Shown here piece after piece: positions 8,408 to 17,278 of a DNA stretch of 64,000 nucleotides; position 1 is the first letter of the stretch, and each line of letters begins with the position of its first letter. A program made the translations under genes and the position numbers. Location of the stretch: contig JBGSNZ010000027.1 of assembly GCA_041739345.1 (NCBI GenBank), forward strand, positions 124,001 through 188,000, written 5' to 3'. The notes beneath the pieces are model-generated. The model did not search any database and had not been told where the DNA came from. It saw only the letters and a list, made by a program, of their open reading frames with translations. The stretch comes from DIGJ01 sp041739345. Its GTDB lineage: Bacteria > Bacillota > Clostridia > Lachnospirales > Lachnospiraceae.

Positions 8408-8431
8408 CAACATTTGAAAGGAGAAACAACC

Positions 8432-9514
8432 ATGAAATTGAAAATTGCAGTGATCAAAGGTGATGGCATTGGACCCGAAATTGTAACGCAGGCACAAAAG
8501 GTCTTAGATAAAGTCGCGCTCAAATTTGGTCATAATATAGAATATACACAGTTGTTAATGGGAGGTGCCTCTATTGATGTAAATGGAGTTCCACTAACCG
8601 ATGAAACTGTATCACTAGCGAAACAATCAGATGCGGTTTTGATGGGTTCCATTGGAGGAAACACAACAACTTCTCCATGGTACAAATTAGCACCAAATCT
8701 TAGACCAGAAGCAGGGCTTTTAAAGATACGTAAGGAACTAAATCTATTTGCTAATCTTAGACCAGCATATCTATACGAAGAATTAAAACAGGCATGCCCG
8801 CTAAAAGATGAAATTATCGGTAATGGTTTTGACATGATGATTATGCGAGAACTGACTGGTGGCCTATATTTTGGACAAAGAAAGACAGAAGAAGTAAATG
8901 GTCTTTTGACAGCAGTGGATTCTCTCACTTATAATGAAGAAGAGATACGAAGAATTGCAATTCGAGGATTTGAAATTGCACGAAAAAGAAGAGGCAAAGT
9001 AACGAGCGTGGACAAAGCAAATGTTTTGGATTCTTCCAGACTTTGGAGAAAAATCGTAGAAGAAGTTGCAAATGATTATAATGATGTTACCTTAGAACAT
9101 ATGTTAGTGGATAACTGTGCAATGCAATTAGTAAAAGATCCAAAGCAGTTTGATGTCATTTTGACAGAGAACATGTTTGGCGATATTTTGTCGGATGAAG
9201 CTAGTATGATAACCGGCTCCATAGGAATGTTAGCCTCTGCAAGTTTAAACGATACAAAATTTGGACTCTATGAACCTAGTGGTGGTTCGGCTCCAGATAT
9301 TGCAGGAAAAGGTATTGCAAATCCGATTGCAACCATACTTTCTGTAGCGATGATGCTTCGCTTCTCGTTTGACTTAGATAAAGAAGCAGATGCCATTGAA
9401 ATGGCGGTAAAACAGATTTTAAAAGAGAATTTTCGAACGATTGATATTATGGCAGTTGGATGCAAACAGGTCGGTACGAAAGAAATGGGAGACTTGATTT
9501 GCGAAAGAATATAA
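8432..9514 (+). CDS. leuB: 3-isopropylmalate dehydrogenase
   Basis: Oxidises and decarboxylates 3-isopropylmalate to 2-oxoisocaproate with NAD+ (360 aa, usual length). The family signature is clear: IKGDGIGPEIV at the N-terminus, the LRPEAGLLKIRKEL region near residue 90, MIMRELTGGLYFG near residue 135, DKANVLDSSRLWR near residue 190 and the metal/NAD segment FGDILSDEASMITGSIGM near residue 245, then EPSGGSAPDIAGKGIANP. I chose the ATG at 8432, with AAAGGAG at 8417-8423, over an in-frame TTG at 8414. First gene of the T-box operon, separated from leuCD, which is transcribed the other way. Confidence 0.96.
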   Translation: MKLKIAVIKGDGIGPEIVTQAQKVLDKVALKFGHNIEYTQLLMGGASIDVNGVPLTDETVSLAKQSDAVLMGSIGGNTTTSPWYKLAPNLRPEAGLLKIRKELNLFANLRPAYLYEELKQACPLKDEIIGNGFDMMIMRELTGGLYFGQRKTEEVNGLLTAVDSLTYNEEEIRRIAIRGFEIARKRRGKVTSVDKANVLDSSRLWRKIVEEVANDYNDVTLEHMLVDNCAMQLVKDPKQFDVILTENMFGDILSDEASMITGSIGMLASASLNDTKFGLYEPSGGSAPDIAGKGIANPIATILSVAMMLRFSFDLDKEADAIEMAVKQILKENFRTIDIMAVGCKQVGTKEMGDLICERI

Positions 9515-9564
9515 AACGGATCAATCTATCAAAATAGTAGTAATAGAAAGTGAGGAAATAGGTT

Positions 9565-11226
9565 ATGAGAAGTGATTCAGTAACAAAAGGAATGCAACAG
9601 GCACCACACAGATCATTATTCAATGCATTAGGGCTGACAAAGGAAGAGTTGGAAAGACCACTCGTCGGTATTGTAAGTTCCTATAATGAAATCGTCCCAG
9701 GACATATGAATTTAGATAAAATTGTAAATGCTGTCAAGCTAGGCGTCTCCATGGCAGGTGGAACCCCAATTGTATTTCCAGCAATTGCAGTATGTGATGG
9801 AATTGCAATGGGTCATCTAGGAATGAAGTATTCACTCGTAACCAGAGATTTGATTGCAGATTCTACCGAGTGTATGGCAATGGCACATGCATTTGATGCA
9901 TTGGTCATGGTACCAAACTGCGACAAAAATGTTCCTGGACTTTTGATGGCAGCAGCCAGAGTTAATATTCCTACTGTTTTTGTATCAGGCGGACCGATGC
10001 TTGCAGGGCATGTAAAAGGGAACAAAACGAGCCTTTCCAGTATGTTTGAAGCAGTTGGTGCTTATGCAGCAGGTAACATGAGTGAAGAAGATGTGTTGGA
10101 ATTTGAAAACAAAGCATGTCCAACCTGCGGTTCTTGTTCTGGAATGTACACAGCAAATTCTATGAACTGCTTAACCGAAGCACTAGGCATGGGACTTGGT
10201 GGTAATGGTACAATACCAGCCGTATATTCGGAGCGAATTAAGCTTGCAAAACATGCAGGAATGCAGGTTATGGAAATGTTGGAAAAGAATATACGCCCAA
10301 GAGATATTATGACAGAAAAGGCGTTTATGAATGCCTTAACCATTGATATGGCACTTGGTTGTTCCACAAATAGTATGCTTCATTTACCAGCAATCGCACA
10401 TGAAGCAGGTGTAGATCTAAACATGGATATTGCAAATGAAATTAGTGATAAAACACCGAACCTTTGCCATCTAGCACCAGCAGGTCATACGTATATGGAA
10501 GACTTAAATGAAGCTGGTGGTGTATTTGCAGTGATGAATGAATTAAATAAAAAAGGATTATTATATACAGATTTAATAACAGTAACTGGAAAGACAGTAT
10601 TGGAAAATATTAAAAACTGTGTCAATAAAGATCCGGAAATTATCCGACCAATTGACAACCCATATAGTGTAACGGGTGGTATTGCTGTCTTAAAAGGAAA
10701 CTTGGCACCGGATTCGGGAGTCGTCAAGCGTTCTGCTGTTGTACCAGAGATGATGGTGCACGAAGGACCTGCAAGAGTTTTTGACTGTGAAGAAGATGCA
10801 ATTGAAGCAATCAAAAATGGAAAAATTGTGAAAGGTGATGTCGTCGTCATTCGTTATGAAGGACCAAAAGGTGGACCTGGAATGAGAGAGATGCTAAATC
10901 CTACTTCGGCCATTGCTGGAATGGGACTTGGATCAAGTGTAGCACTCATAACAGACGGACGTTTTTCAGGAGCTTCCAGAGGAGCCTCAATTGGTCATGT
11001 ATCACCAGAAGCTGCCGTTGGAGGACCAATAGCACTAGTAGAAGAAGGCGATATTATAGAGATTAATATTTCGGAAAATAAACTAAATGTTAGAATTTCA
11101 GAGGAAGAAATGGCCAAGAGAAAAGCGAATTGGCAGCCAAGAGAACCAAAAGTTAAAACTGGATATCTTGCTAGATATGCAAAGATGGTTACCTCTGGAA
11201 ATCGTGGAGCAATATTGGAAATTTAG
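9565..11226 (+). CDS. ilvD: Dihydroxy-acid dehydratase
   Basis: Dehydrates 2,3-dihydroxy-isovalerate and -methylvalerate in valine, leucine and isoleucine synthesis (553 aa). Fe-S cluster cysteines are in MVPNCDKNVPGL (near residue 118) and CPTCGSCSGMYTANSMNC (near residues 187-204). The C-terminal GRFSGASRGASIGHVSPEA motif is present. It is second in the operon, 50 bp after leuB, with a GTGAGG site. Confidence 0.97.
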   Translation: MRSDSVTKGMQQAPHRSLFNALGLTKEELERPLVGIVSSYNEIVPGHMNLDKIVNAVKLGVSMAGGTPIVFPAIAVCDGIAMGHLGMKYSLVTRDLIADSTECMAMAHAFDALVMVPNCDKNVPGLLMAAARVNIPTVFVSGGPMLAGHVKGNKTSLSSMFEAVGAYAAGNMSEEDVLEFENKACPTCGSCSGMYTANSMNCLTEALGMGLGGNGTIPAVYSERIKLAKHAGMQVMEMLEKNIRPRDIMTEKAFMNALTIDMALGCSTNSMLHLPAIAHEAGVDLNMDIANEISDKTPNLCHLAPAGHTYMEDLNEAGGVFAVMNELNKKGLLYTDLITVTGKTVLENIKNCVNKDPEIIRPIDNPYSVTGGIAVLKGNLAPDSGVVKRSAVVPEMMVHEGPARVFDCEEDAIEAIKNGKIVKGDVVVIRYEGPKGGPGMREMLNPTSAIAGMGLGSSVALITDGRFSGASRGASIGHVSPEAAVGGPIALVEEGDIIEINISENKLNVRISEEEMAKRKANWQPREPKVKTGYLARYAKMVTSGNRGAILEI

Positions 11227-11242
11227 AGAAAGAGGTGTGTAA

Positions 11243-12937
11243 ATGCAGTTAACAGGATCAGAAATCGTAATTGAATGTTTAAAAGAACAGGGTGTCGACA
11301 CTGTTTTTGGATACCCAGGTGGTACTATTCTTAATATATATGATGCATTGTATAAGCATCAGGACGAAATTACGCATATTTTAACTTCACATGAACAGGG
11401 AGCATCGCATGCAGCAGATGGATATGCAAGAGCAACAGGCAAGGTTGGAGTTTGTCTGGCAACAAGTGGACCAGGAGCTACCAATTTAGTAACTGGAATT
11501 GCAACTGCCTATATGGATTCTGTGCCTATGGTTGCAATTACTTGTAACGTTGCTACTGCTTTGCTTGGAAAAGATACATTTCAAGAAATTGATATTACTG
11601 GTGTTACAATGCCTATCACGAAGCATAACTTTATTGTAAAAGATATTAAAAAGTTGGCAGATACGATTCGAAGAGCATTTGTGATTGCCCGTACTGGAAG
11701 ACCTGGACCTGTTCTCATTGATATTACAAAAGATGTAACAGCAGAAAAGACAGAATATACAAAGACAGAACGACAGATGGTAGAGCGAATGAAAGATCAG
11801 ATTACAGCAGAGAGCATTGAAAAAGCTGTTAAATTGATTAGAAAAGCGCAGAAACCAGTTATCTTTGTTGGTGGTGGTGCGGTCATATCAGAGTCATACG
11901 AAGCATTATTAAAATTTGTAACGAAGGTAGATGCTCCAGTAACGGATACGTTAATGGGAAAAGGTGCCTTTAATGGGGAACATCCTTATTACATGGGAAT
12001 GCTTGGAATGCATGGTACAAAGGCTGCAAATTTAAGTGTAACGGAATGTGATTTACTGATTACAGTTGGAGCCAGATTTAGTGACCGTGTAACTGGAAAT
12101 ACGAAACGGTTTTCAAAAAATGCGAAAGTACTTCAAATCGATGTAGACCCAGCGGAAGTCAACAAAAATATTGTAGTAGCTCATCATATCATCGGTGATA
12201 TAAAAGAAGTATTGACCCAATTAAACCAGAACTTAGATTCACAAACTCACACAGAATGGATTAAAAAAGTAGAGGATCTAAAAAAGAAGAATCCACTTGT
12301 TTATCGTAAGGATACATTGAATGGTCCATATATCATAGAACAAATATATGAAATAACCAAAGGCGATGCCCTGATAACAACAGAAGTTGGTCAGCATCAG
12401 ATGTGGGCGGCACAATTTTATAAGTATAAACTGCCAAGAACCTTTATTACGTCGGGTGGATTAGGAACGATGGGTTATGGACTTGGAGCTTCCCTTGGAG
12501 CGCAACTTGGAAGACCGGATAAACAGGTAATCAATATTGCTGGTGACGGATGTTTTCGTATGAATATGAATGAGATTGCGACAGCTGCTAGATACAATAT
12601 TCCAATTGTTCAGGTAGTTATTAATAATCATGTACTTGGCATGGTACGCCAGTGGCAAAACTTATTTTATGAACAAAGATATTCCCAGACCATATTAAAT
12701 GATAAGGTCGACTTTGTTAAATTAGCAGAGGCTATGGGAGCTACTGCTTACCGCGTAACGAAAAAAGAAGAATTTGCAGATGTATTAATAAAAGCAATGA
12801 ATCACAACGGTCCGGTTGTAATTGACTGTATTGTTGACTGCGATGATAAAGTTTTTCCGATGGTTGCCCCAGGTGGAGCAATCGAAGAAGCGTTTAATGA
12901 AGAAGATTTAGAAAAACAACAAGAAAATAAAAATTAA
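11243..12937 (+). CDS. ilvB: Acetolactate synthase large subunit
   Basis: Thiamine-diphosphate enzyme that condenses pyruvate to acetolactate, or pyruvate with 2-oxobutyrate (564 aa). The catalytic Glu is in SHEQGASHAADGYARATG (near residue 50). The ThDP/Mg motif begins GDGCFRMNMNEI (near residue 436), and the VVINNHVLGMVRQWQ segment follows. The FAD-binding middle domain is present. Directly downstream comes serC rather than ilvN/ilvH, so no regulatory small subunit is linked. The gene is 16 bp after ilvD, so translationally close. Confidence 0.96.
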   Translation: MQLTGSEIVIECLKEQGVDTVFGYPGGTILNIYDALYKHQDEITHILTSHEQGASHAADGYARATGKVGVCLATSGPGATNLVTGIATAYMDSVPMVAITCNVATALLGKDTFQEIDITGVTMPITKHNFIVKDIKKLADTIRRAFVIARTGRPGPVLIDITKDVTAEKTEYTKTERQMVERMKDQITAESIEKAVKLIRKAQKPVIFVGGGAVISESYEALLKFVTKVDAPVTDTLMGKGAFNGEHPYYMGMLGMHGTKAANLSVTECDLLITVGARFSDRVTGNTKRFSKNAKVLQIDVDPAEVNKNIVVAHHIIGDIKEVLTQLNQNLDSQTHTEWIKKVEDLKKKNPLVYRKDTLNGPYIIEQIYEITKGDALITTEVGQHQMWAAQFYKYKLPRTFITSGGLGTMGYGLGASLGAQLGRPDKQVINIAGDGCFRMNMNEIATAARYNIPIVQVVINNHVLGMVRQWQNLFYEQRYSQTILNDKVDFVKLAEAMGATAYRVTKKEEFADVLIKAMNHNGPVVIDCIVDCDDKVFPMVAPGGAIEEAFNEEDLEKQQENKN

Positions 12938-12963
12938 TGTATATATTAAAGGAGGATATAGGA

Positions 12964-14046
12964 ATGGCTAGAATTTACAATTTTTCAGCTGGACCGGCAG
13001 TTTTGCCAGAAGAAGTATTGAAAGAGGCAGCAGCAGAAATGCTCGATTATAAGGGTTGTGGTATGTCAGTTATGGAGATGAGCCATCGATCAAAGGTGTT
13101 TGAAGAAATCATTCACGATGCGGAGAATGACTTAAGAGAACTTATGAATATTCCAGATAATTATAAAGTATTGTTTCTTCAAGGTGGTGCTTCCCAGCAA
13201 TTTGCGATGATTCCAATGAATCTTATGAAAAATGGAGTTGCTGATTATATCATAACTGGACAGTGGGCTAAAAAAGCATACCAGGAAGCTTGTATTTATG
13301 GAAAAGCAAATGCCATTGCCTCATCTGCTGACAAGACGTTTTCCTATATCCCAGATTGCTCAGATCTTCCAATCAGTGAAGATGCAGACTATGTATATAT
13401 TTGTGAAAATAACACAATCTATGGAACTAAATTCAAAGCATTACCAAATACTAAGGGCAAGACTTTAGTTGCAGATGTTTCTTCCTGTTTTTTGTCGGAA
13501 CCTGTTGATGTATCAAAGTATGGTATCATTTATGGAGGCGTTCAAAAGAACATCGGACCTGCCGGAATGGTAATCGTAATTATTCGTGAAGATTTAATTA
13601 CAGAAGATACCTTGCCAGGAACACCTACTATGCTTAAATTCAAAACTCATTCCGATGCAGAATCACTATATAACACTCCACCTGCATATGGTATTTATAT
13701 TTGTGGAAAAGTTTTCAAATGGCTTAAGGCTATGGGTGGTCTTGAAGTAATGAAAGAAAGAAATGAAGAAAAAGCAAAGATTCTTTATGATTTCCTAGAT
13801 CAGAGTAAATTATTCAAAGGTACTGTTGCAAAAGAAGACCGTTCATTAATGAATGTTCCTTTTATAACAGGAAATGAAGAACTTGACGCAAAATTTGTAA
13901 AAGAAGCAAAAGCAAAAGGTTTTGAAAACTTAAAAGGACATCGTAGTGTTGGTGGAATGCGAGCTAGTATATATAATGCAATGCCAAAGCAAGGTGTTAT
14001 CGATTTAGTAGAATTTATGAAAAAGTTTGAAGAAGAAAATGCGTAA
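12964..14046 (+). CDS. serC: Phosphoserine aminotransferase
   Basis: PLP enzyme converting 3-phosphohydroxypyruvate and glutamate to phosphoserine (360 aa). Hallmarks are NFSAGPAVLPEEVL at the N-terminus, SHRSKVFEEI near residue 45, GGASQQFAMIPMNL near residue 78 and the PLP-lysine segment YGGVQKNIGPAG near residue 197. The start is the ATG at 12964, 7 nt after AAAGGAGG; an upstream in-frame ATG at 12937 overlaps the ilvB stop and has no ribosome site. No terminator separates it from ilvB, so it probably shares the T-box transcript. Confidence 0.95.
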   Translation: MARIYNFSAGPAVLPEEVLKEAAAEMLDYKGCGMSVMEMSHRSKVFEEIIHDAENDLRELMNIPDNYKVLFLQGGASQQFAMIPMNLMKNGVADYIITGQWAKKAYQEACIYGKANAIASSADKTFSYIPDCSDLPISEDADYVYICENNTIYGTKFKALPNTKGKTLVADVSSCFLSEPVDVSKYGIIYGGVQKNIGPAGMVIVIIREDLITEDTLPGTPTMLKFKTHSDAESLYNTPPAYGIYICGKVFKWLKAMGGLEVMKERNEEKAKILYDFLDQSKLFKGTVAKEDRSLMNVPFITGNEELDAKFVKEAKAKGFENLKGHRSVGGMRASIYNAMPKQGVIDLVEFMKKFEEENA

Positions 14047-14070
14047 AAGTGCCTTATTGGGAGGGAAAAA

Positions 14071-15234
14071 ATGATTAAAGTAAATTGCTTAAATCCAATA
14101 GCCAAAGTGGGCTTGGATATTTTGAATGATAAATATGAGAAGACAGAAAGTTTTGATGCAGCAGACGTTGCATTGGTTCGAAGTGCAACCATGCATGACT
14201 TGGAATTTTCAGATAACTTAAAGGCAGTAGCAAGAGCTGGTGCTGGAGTTAACAATATTCCTTTGGACAAATGTGCAGATAAAGGTATCGTTGTTTTTAA
14301 TACACCTGGAGCAAATGCTAATGGTGTAAAAGAATTGGTTGTAGCTGGCTTAATGCTTGCTTCCCGTGATTTAGTGGGTGGTATCAATTGGATTGAACAA
14401 AACAAAGACGATGAAAACATTGGAAAAACAATGGAAAAAGCAAAGAATGCCTTTGCAGGTAAAGAAGCATTGGGCAAAAAGCTTGGTGTAATCGGGCTTG
14501 GAGCAATTGGTGTATTAGTTGCGAACGCAGGAAAAGCACTTGGAATGGAAGTATATGGATGCGATCCATTTCTTTCCGTTGATCATGCGCTACAGTTATC
14601 CAGAGAAGTAACTTTAGTAAAATCAAATGAAGAAATTTTCCGCACTTGTGATTATATCAGTGTTCATGTTCCTTTGTTAGATGATACAAAGGGAATGATT
14701 AATAAAAATACGATGAAACTTATGAAAGATGGAGTCATTATTCTTAACTATGCAAGGGATTTATTAGTAAATGATGATGATATGAAAGATGCACTAGACT
14801 CTGGAAAAGTGGAAAAGTATGTAACTGATTTCCCAAATGCAAAAACAGCGAATATGGAAGGCGTGATTGCATTCCCTCATCTTGGCGCATCAACTGAAGA
14901 ATCTGAGGACAACTGTGCAAAGATGGCAGTGAATGAAATTATGGACTTCATGGAAACGGGTTCCATTAAAAATTCCGTAAACTATCCAACTTGTGATGCA
15001 GGGCTTTGTACATCAATGGGGCGTGTAACCATCTGCCACAAAAATATTCCTAATATGTTAACACAGTTTACGGCAGCATTTTCAGCTCAAGGTGTAAATA
15101 TTGAAAACTTGATTAATAAATCTCGTGGAGAATATGCATATTCTGTTATGGATGTTGCTTCTAAGGTAGAGACGTCTATGGTTGAGAAGATTGCGACAAT
15201 CGATGGAGTACTTAAAGTAAGAGTTGTGAAATAA
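14071..15234 (+). CDS. serA: D-3-phosphoglycerate dehydrogenase
   Basis: NAD-dependent first step of serine synthesis (387 aa). The Rossmann motif is LGVIGLGAIGVLVANAGKAL near residue 137. The catalytic Arg lies in NYARDLLVNDDDM (near residue 230) and the His in FPHLGASTEESEDNC (near residue 271). The last ~70 residues form an ACT-like domain (SAQGVNIENLINKSRGEYAY), which in this family often gives serine feedback control. 24 bp after serC, with a GGGAGGG site. A strong terminator follows, ending the leuB-ilvD-ilvB-serC-serA unit. Confidence 0.95.
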   Translation: MIKVNCLNPIAKVGLDILNDKYEKTESFDAADVALVRSATMHDLEFSDNLKAVARAGAGVNNIPLDKCADKGIVVFNTPGANANGVKELVVAGLMLASRDLVGGINWIEQNKDDENIGKTMEKAKNAFAGKEALGKKLGVIGLGAIGVLVANAGKALGMEVYGCDPFLSVDHALQLSREVTLVKSNEEIFRTCDYISVHVPLLDDTKGMINKNTMKLMKDGVIILNYARDLLVNDDDMKDALDSGKVEKYVTDFPNAKTANMEGVIAFPHLGASTEESEDNCAKMAVNEIMDFMETGSIKNSVNYPTCDAGLCTSMGRVTICHKNIPNMLTQFTAAFSAQGVNIENLINKSRGEYAYSVMDVASKVETSMVEKIATIDGVLKVRVVK

Positions 15235-15260
15235 ACAAAATTATTTTAAATTCAATATAA

Positions 15261-15317
15261 AAAACTACTGTAAATTTCTTGCTTTATGCTAAGAATTAAT
15301 TTACAGTAGTTTTTTTT
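15261..15317 (+). terminator. Terminator after serA
   Basis: A perfect 16-bp stem (15261-15276 with 15298-15313) followed by a run of eight T. It closes the long amino-acid operon. Confidence 0.9.
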
Positions 15318-15391
15318 GACTAATAATATAAATAGAAGTAAAATATGAGTAGAAATCAAAATAGAAAGTAAGAAGGATAAAAAGTAAAACT

Positions 15392-16132
15392 ATGAATAAA
15401 GTTTCAGAATTAAAAAAGAGGCCTAAAAGTGTTTTAGTGTATAATAAATTACTTCAGATGATTTTAGATGGAACTTATAAAGAAGGAGATAGCCTTCCGG
15501 GAGAAATGCAGTTGTCAAAGCTACTCGACGTAAGTAGAATGACGCTACGCCAAGCAATCAATATTCTATGTGAGGATGGGTTGATTGAAAGACGAAAGGG
15601 TATTGGGAATTTTGTTAAGAAAACTGTTGGAAAGACAGACGTAGGAATTGAAAAAATAGAAAATCCCATCTATAAATGTTGTAATAATTCAATCAAACAG
15701 ACTTCAATAACTTTTGGCGTAATATCCTCTAAGGAATATAATACGTATTTTAACTATATATTTGACAAAGAGTCACCAGTAGTTTTTTCAATAGAGAGAA
15801 TCTTTGCAGATGAGGAAGATAACAAAGTAATTTCAAATTCTATTATTTCTATAAATTGCATCGAAAAATATGAGATTGATATTGAAAGTAGTCAAAGTGT
15901 TGAAGATTTCGTTCAAAATAAAATGTACGAGGATGTGCGTCGTTGTTCTTATAAGATAAGCTATATACCAGAAGAAGATTTCGGAAAGGAACGAAGAATT
16001 TCAAGTAAATATAAGATATTAGTGTTGTTAACAGAGACGATATATGATAATGTTGGAGAGATTCTAGCATTTTCTAAATATTACTATCCAATGGAGTTAT
16101 TTAACCTGTTTGTGAGTATATATAATCGTTAA
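15392..16132 (+). CDS. GntR/HutC-family regulator
   Basis: Transcription factor of 246 aa. The N-terminal winged helix-turn-helix spans about residues 12-78 (GDSLPGEMQLSKLLDVSRMT, LIERRKGIGNFV). The rest is a UTRA-type ligand-binding domain with the usual 'SIERIFADEEDN' strand region near residue 130 and a YYPMELF end. UTRA regulators usually sense a sugar phosphate or related small molecule. It lies directly upstream of two lipoprotein hydrolase genes whose promoter has a direct repeat over the -10 box, so these are the likely targets. Confidence in family is high; the ligand is unknown. Confidence 0.88.
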   Translation: MNKVSELKKRPKSVLVYNKLLQMILDGTYKEGDSLPGEMQLSKLLDVSRMTLRQAINILCEDGLIERRKGIGNFVKKTVGKTDVGIEKIENPIYKCCNNSIKQTSITFGVISSKEYNTYFNYIFDKESPVVFSIERIFADEEDNKVISNSIISINCIEKYEIDIESSQSVEDFVQNKMYEDVRRCSYKISYIPEEDFGKERRISSKYKILVLLTETIYDNVGEILAFSKYYYPMELFNLFVSIYNR

Positions 16133-16154
16133 TATGTAGTAAATATTGTTTCAA

Positions 16155-16195
16155 AATAAGTATGTAAGAGAAAAACTCTTGCATACTTATTTTTT
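16155..16195 (+). terminator. Terminator after the GntR gene
   Basis: 16-bp stem with one G-U pair (16155-16170 with 16176-16191), 5-nt loop, T run. The next gene's -35 box begins 2 bp later. Confidence 0.85.
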
Positions 16196-16196
16196 G

Positions 16197-16236
16197 TTGA
16201 CAGCAAACAAATCAACATGTATAATAGCATGTATAA
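16197..16236 (+). promoter_or_regulatory. Consensus promoter with direct repeat
   Basis: TTGACA (16197-16202), 17 bp, TATAAT (16220-16225): both hexamers are perfect. The 9-mer CATGTATAA occurs twice, at 16216-16224 and 16228-16236, with a 12-bp period and overlapping the -10 box. Such a strong promoter would need repression, and the repeat is a candidate site for the adjacent GntR protein. Confidence 0.7.
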
Positions 16237-16275
16237 AAAGAACAATAAAATATACAACTAAAAGGAGGATATTAA

Positions 16276-17223
16276 ATGAGAAAGAATCGACTACTATATT
16301 GGGTGGTAATTTCTTTACTGTGTTTTGCAACAATCACAGGTTGCAACAGTAAAGAGGACACCGTTAGTAAAACAACACAAGTGGTAGAGCAAGAGAATGT
16401 AAGTAACGCAGTACAAGAATCAGCCGAACTGGAGTATCAAGCAAAAACATTACTAGTAAAAAATGAGGGGCGTGAAATTCCATGTGTGCTTACGTTACCA
16501 AGTACAGAAGGCGAAGTACCACTGATTGTAATGACACATGGGTTTGCAGGTAATAAGGATGAGGGAGGCGGTTTTGTCAAAATTTCAAAGACCTTGGCAA
16601 ATGCAGGATTCGCAACGCTCAGAATGGATTTTTCAGGATGTGGCGAGTCATCATCCGATTTTAAAGATTTTAATCTGGATAACAACAAATCAGATGTAAA
16701 AGCATGTTTGAAATATGTACTGGAAGAAGAAAATATAGATCAACAGAGAATTGGTATTTTGGGTTACAGTATGGGGGGCGCGCTTGCTGTGCTCTTATCA
16801 GACGAAGACAGTAGTCCATACAAGGCAATGGTGTTGTTGGCACCAGGTACACAAACAAATGAAGCGAGGGTAACTGAGACGGAACAGATGATAAAGGACG
16901 CACAAGAAACAGGATATACTTCTATTGATTGGTTTGGGAATAAGATTAACGTAGGTATCGATTACTACAAAGGATTATTAAGCATATTTGATACATTTCG
17001 TAATTATGATAATACATGTGACGCTATTGTGATATATGGTGATGAGGATAAGATTGTTTTGCCAGAATACAGCAAAGCATTTGCGGATCAGATGGGAGTT
17101 GAAAGTGTGGTAATTAATGGTGCAGACCATGGATATGGATTTTACAGTGATCAGCCAGAAGTTACTGAGAAATTGTTAGATACCGTATCCGGATTTTTTG
17201 ATAAGGAATTTGCACTTAAATAA
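16276..17223 (+). CDS. Alpha/beta-hydrolase lipoprotein
   Basis: Serine hydrolase of 315 aa anchored outside the cell. The signal peptide ends in a lipobox (ATITGC, Cys23), followed by a Ser/Thr/Glu-rich linker. The fold is dienelactone-hydrolase/esterase-like: oxyanion loop MTHGFAGNKDEGG near residue 90, nucleophile Ser in GILGYSMGGALA near residue 160, Asp in YGDEDKIVLPEY near residue 253 and His in NGADHGYGF near residue 282. AAGGAGG precedes the ATG. It and the next gene are diverged paralogues. Possible substrates are plant or microbial esters; none can be assigned. Confidence 0.85.
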   Translation: MRKNRLLYWVVISLLCFATITGCNSKEDTVSKTTQVVEQENVSNAVQESAELEYQAKTLLVKNEGREIPCVLTLPSTEGEVPLIVMTHGFAGNKDEGGGFVKISKTLANAGFATLRMDFSGCGESSSDFKDFNLDNNKSDVKACLKYVLEEENIDQQRIGILGYSMGGALAVLLSDEDSSPYKAMVLLAPGTQTNEARVTETEQMIKDAQETGYTSIDWFGNKINVGIDYYKGLLSIFDTFRNYDNTCDAIVIYGDEDKIVLPEYSKAFADQMGVESVVINGADHGYGFYSDQPEVTEKLLDTVSGFFDKEFALK

Positions 17224-17278
17224 GGGCTTATATAATTTAGTTGTGCAATAAAAATAATATTATTATAATGGGGGTAAT

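Noticed and set aside
8234..8497. 87-codon minus-strand ORF over the repeat block and leuB start
   Set aside because: It runs through the tandem repeats and the leuB ribosome site, has no ribosome site of its own and shows repeat-derived low-complexity residues.
13800..14477. 225-codon minus-strand ORF across the serC/serA junction
   Set aside because: It is antisense to two certain genes and its composition (Ser/Phe/Leu-rich) is that of an antisense shadow.
17234..17268. Promoter TTGTGC-N17-TATAAT before the second lipoprotein gene
   Set aside because: The -10 box would end 10 bp before the start codon and leave no room for a leader with the GGGGGT site; co-transcription with the first gene is simpler.
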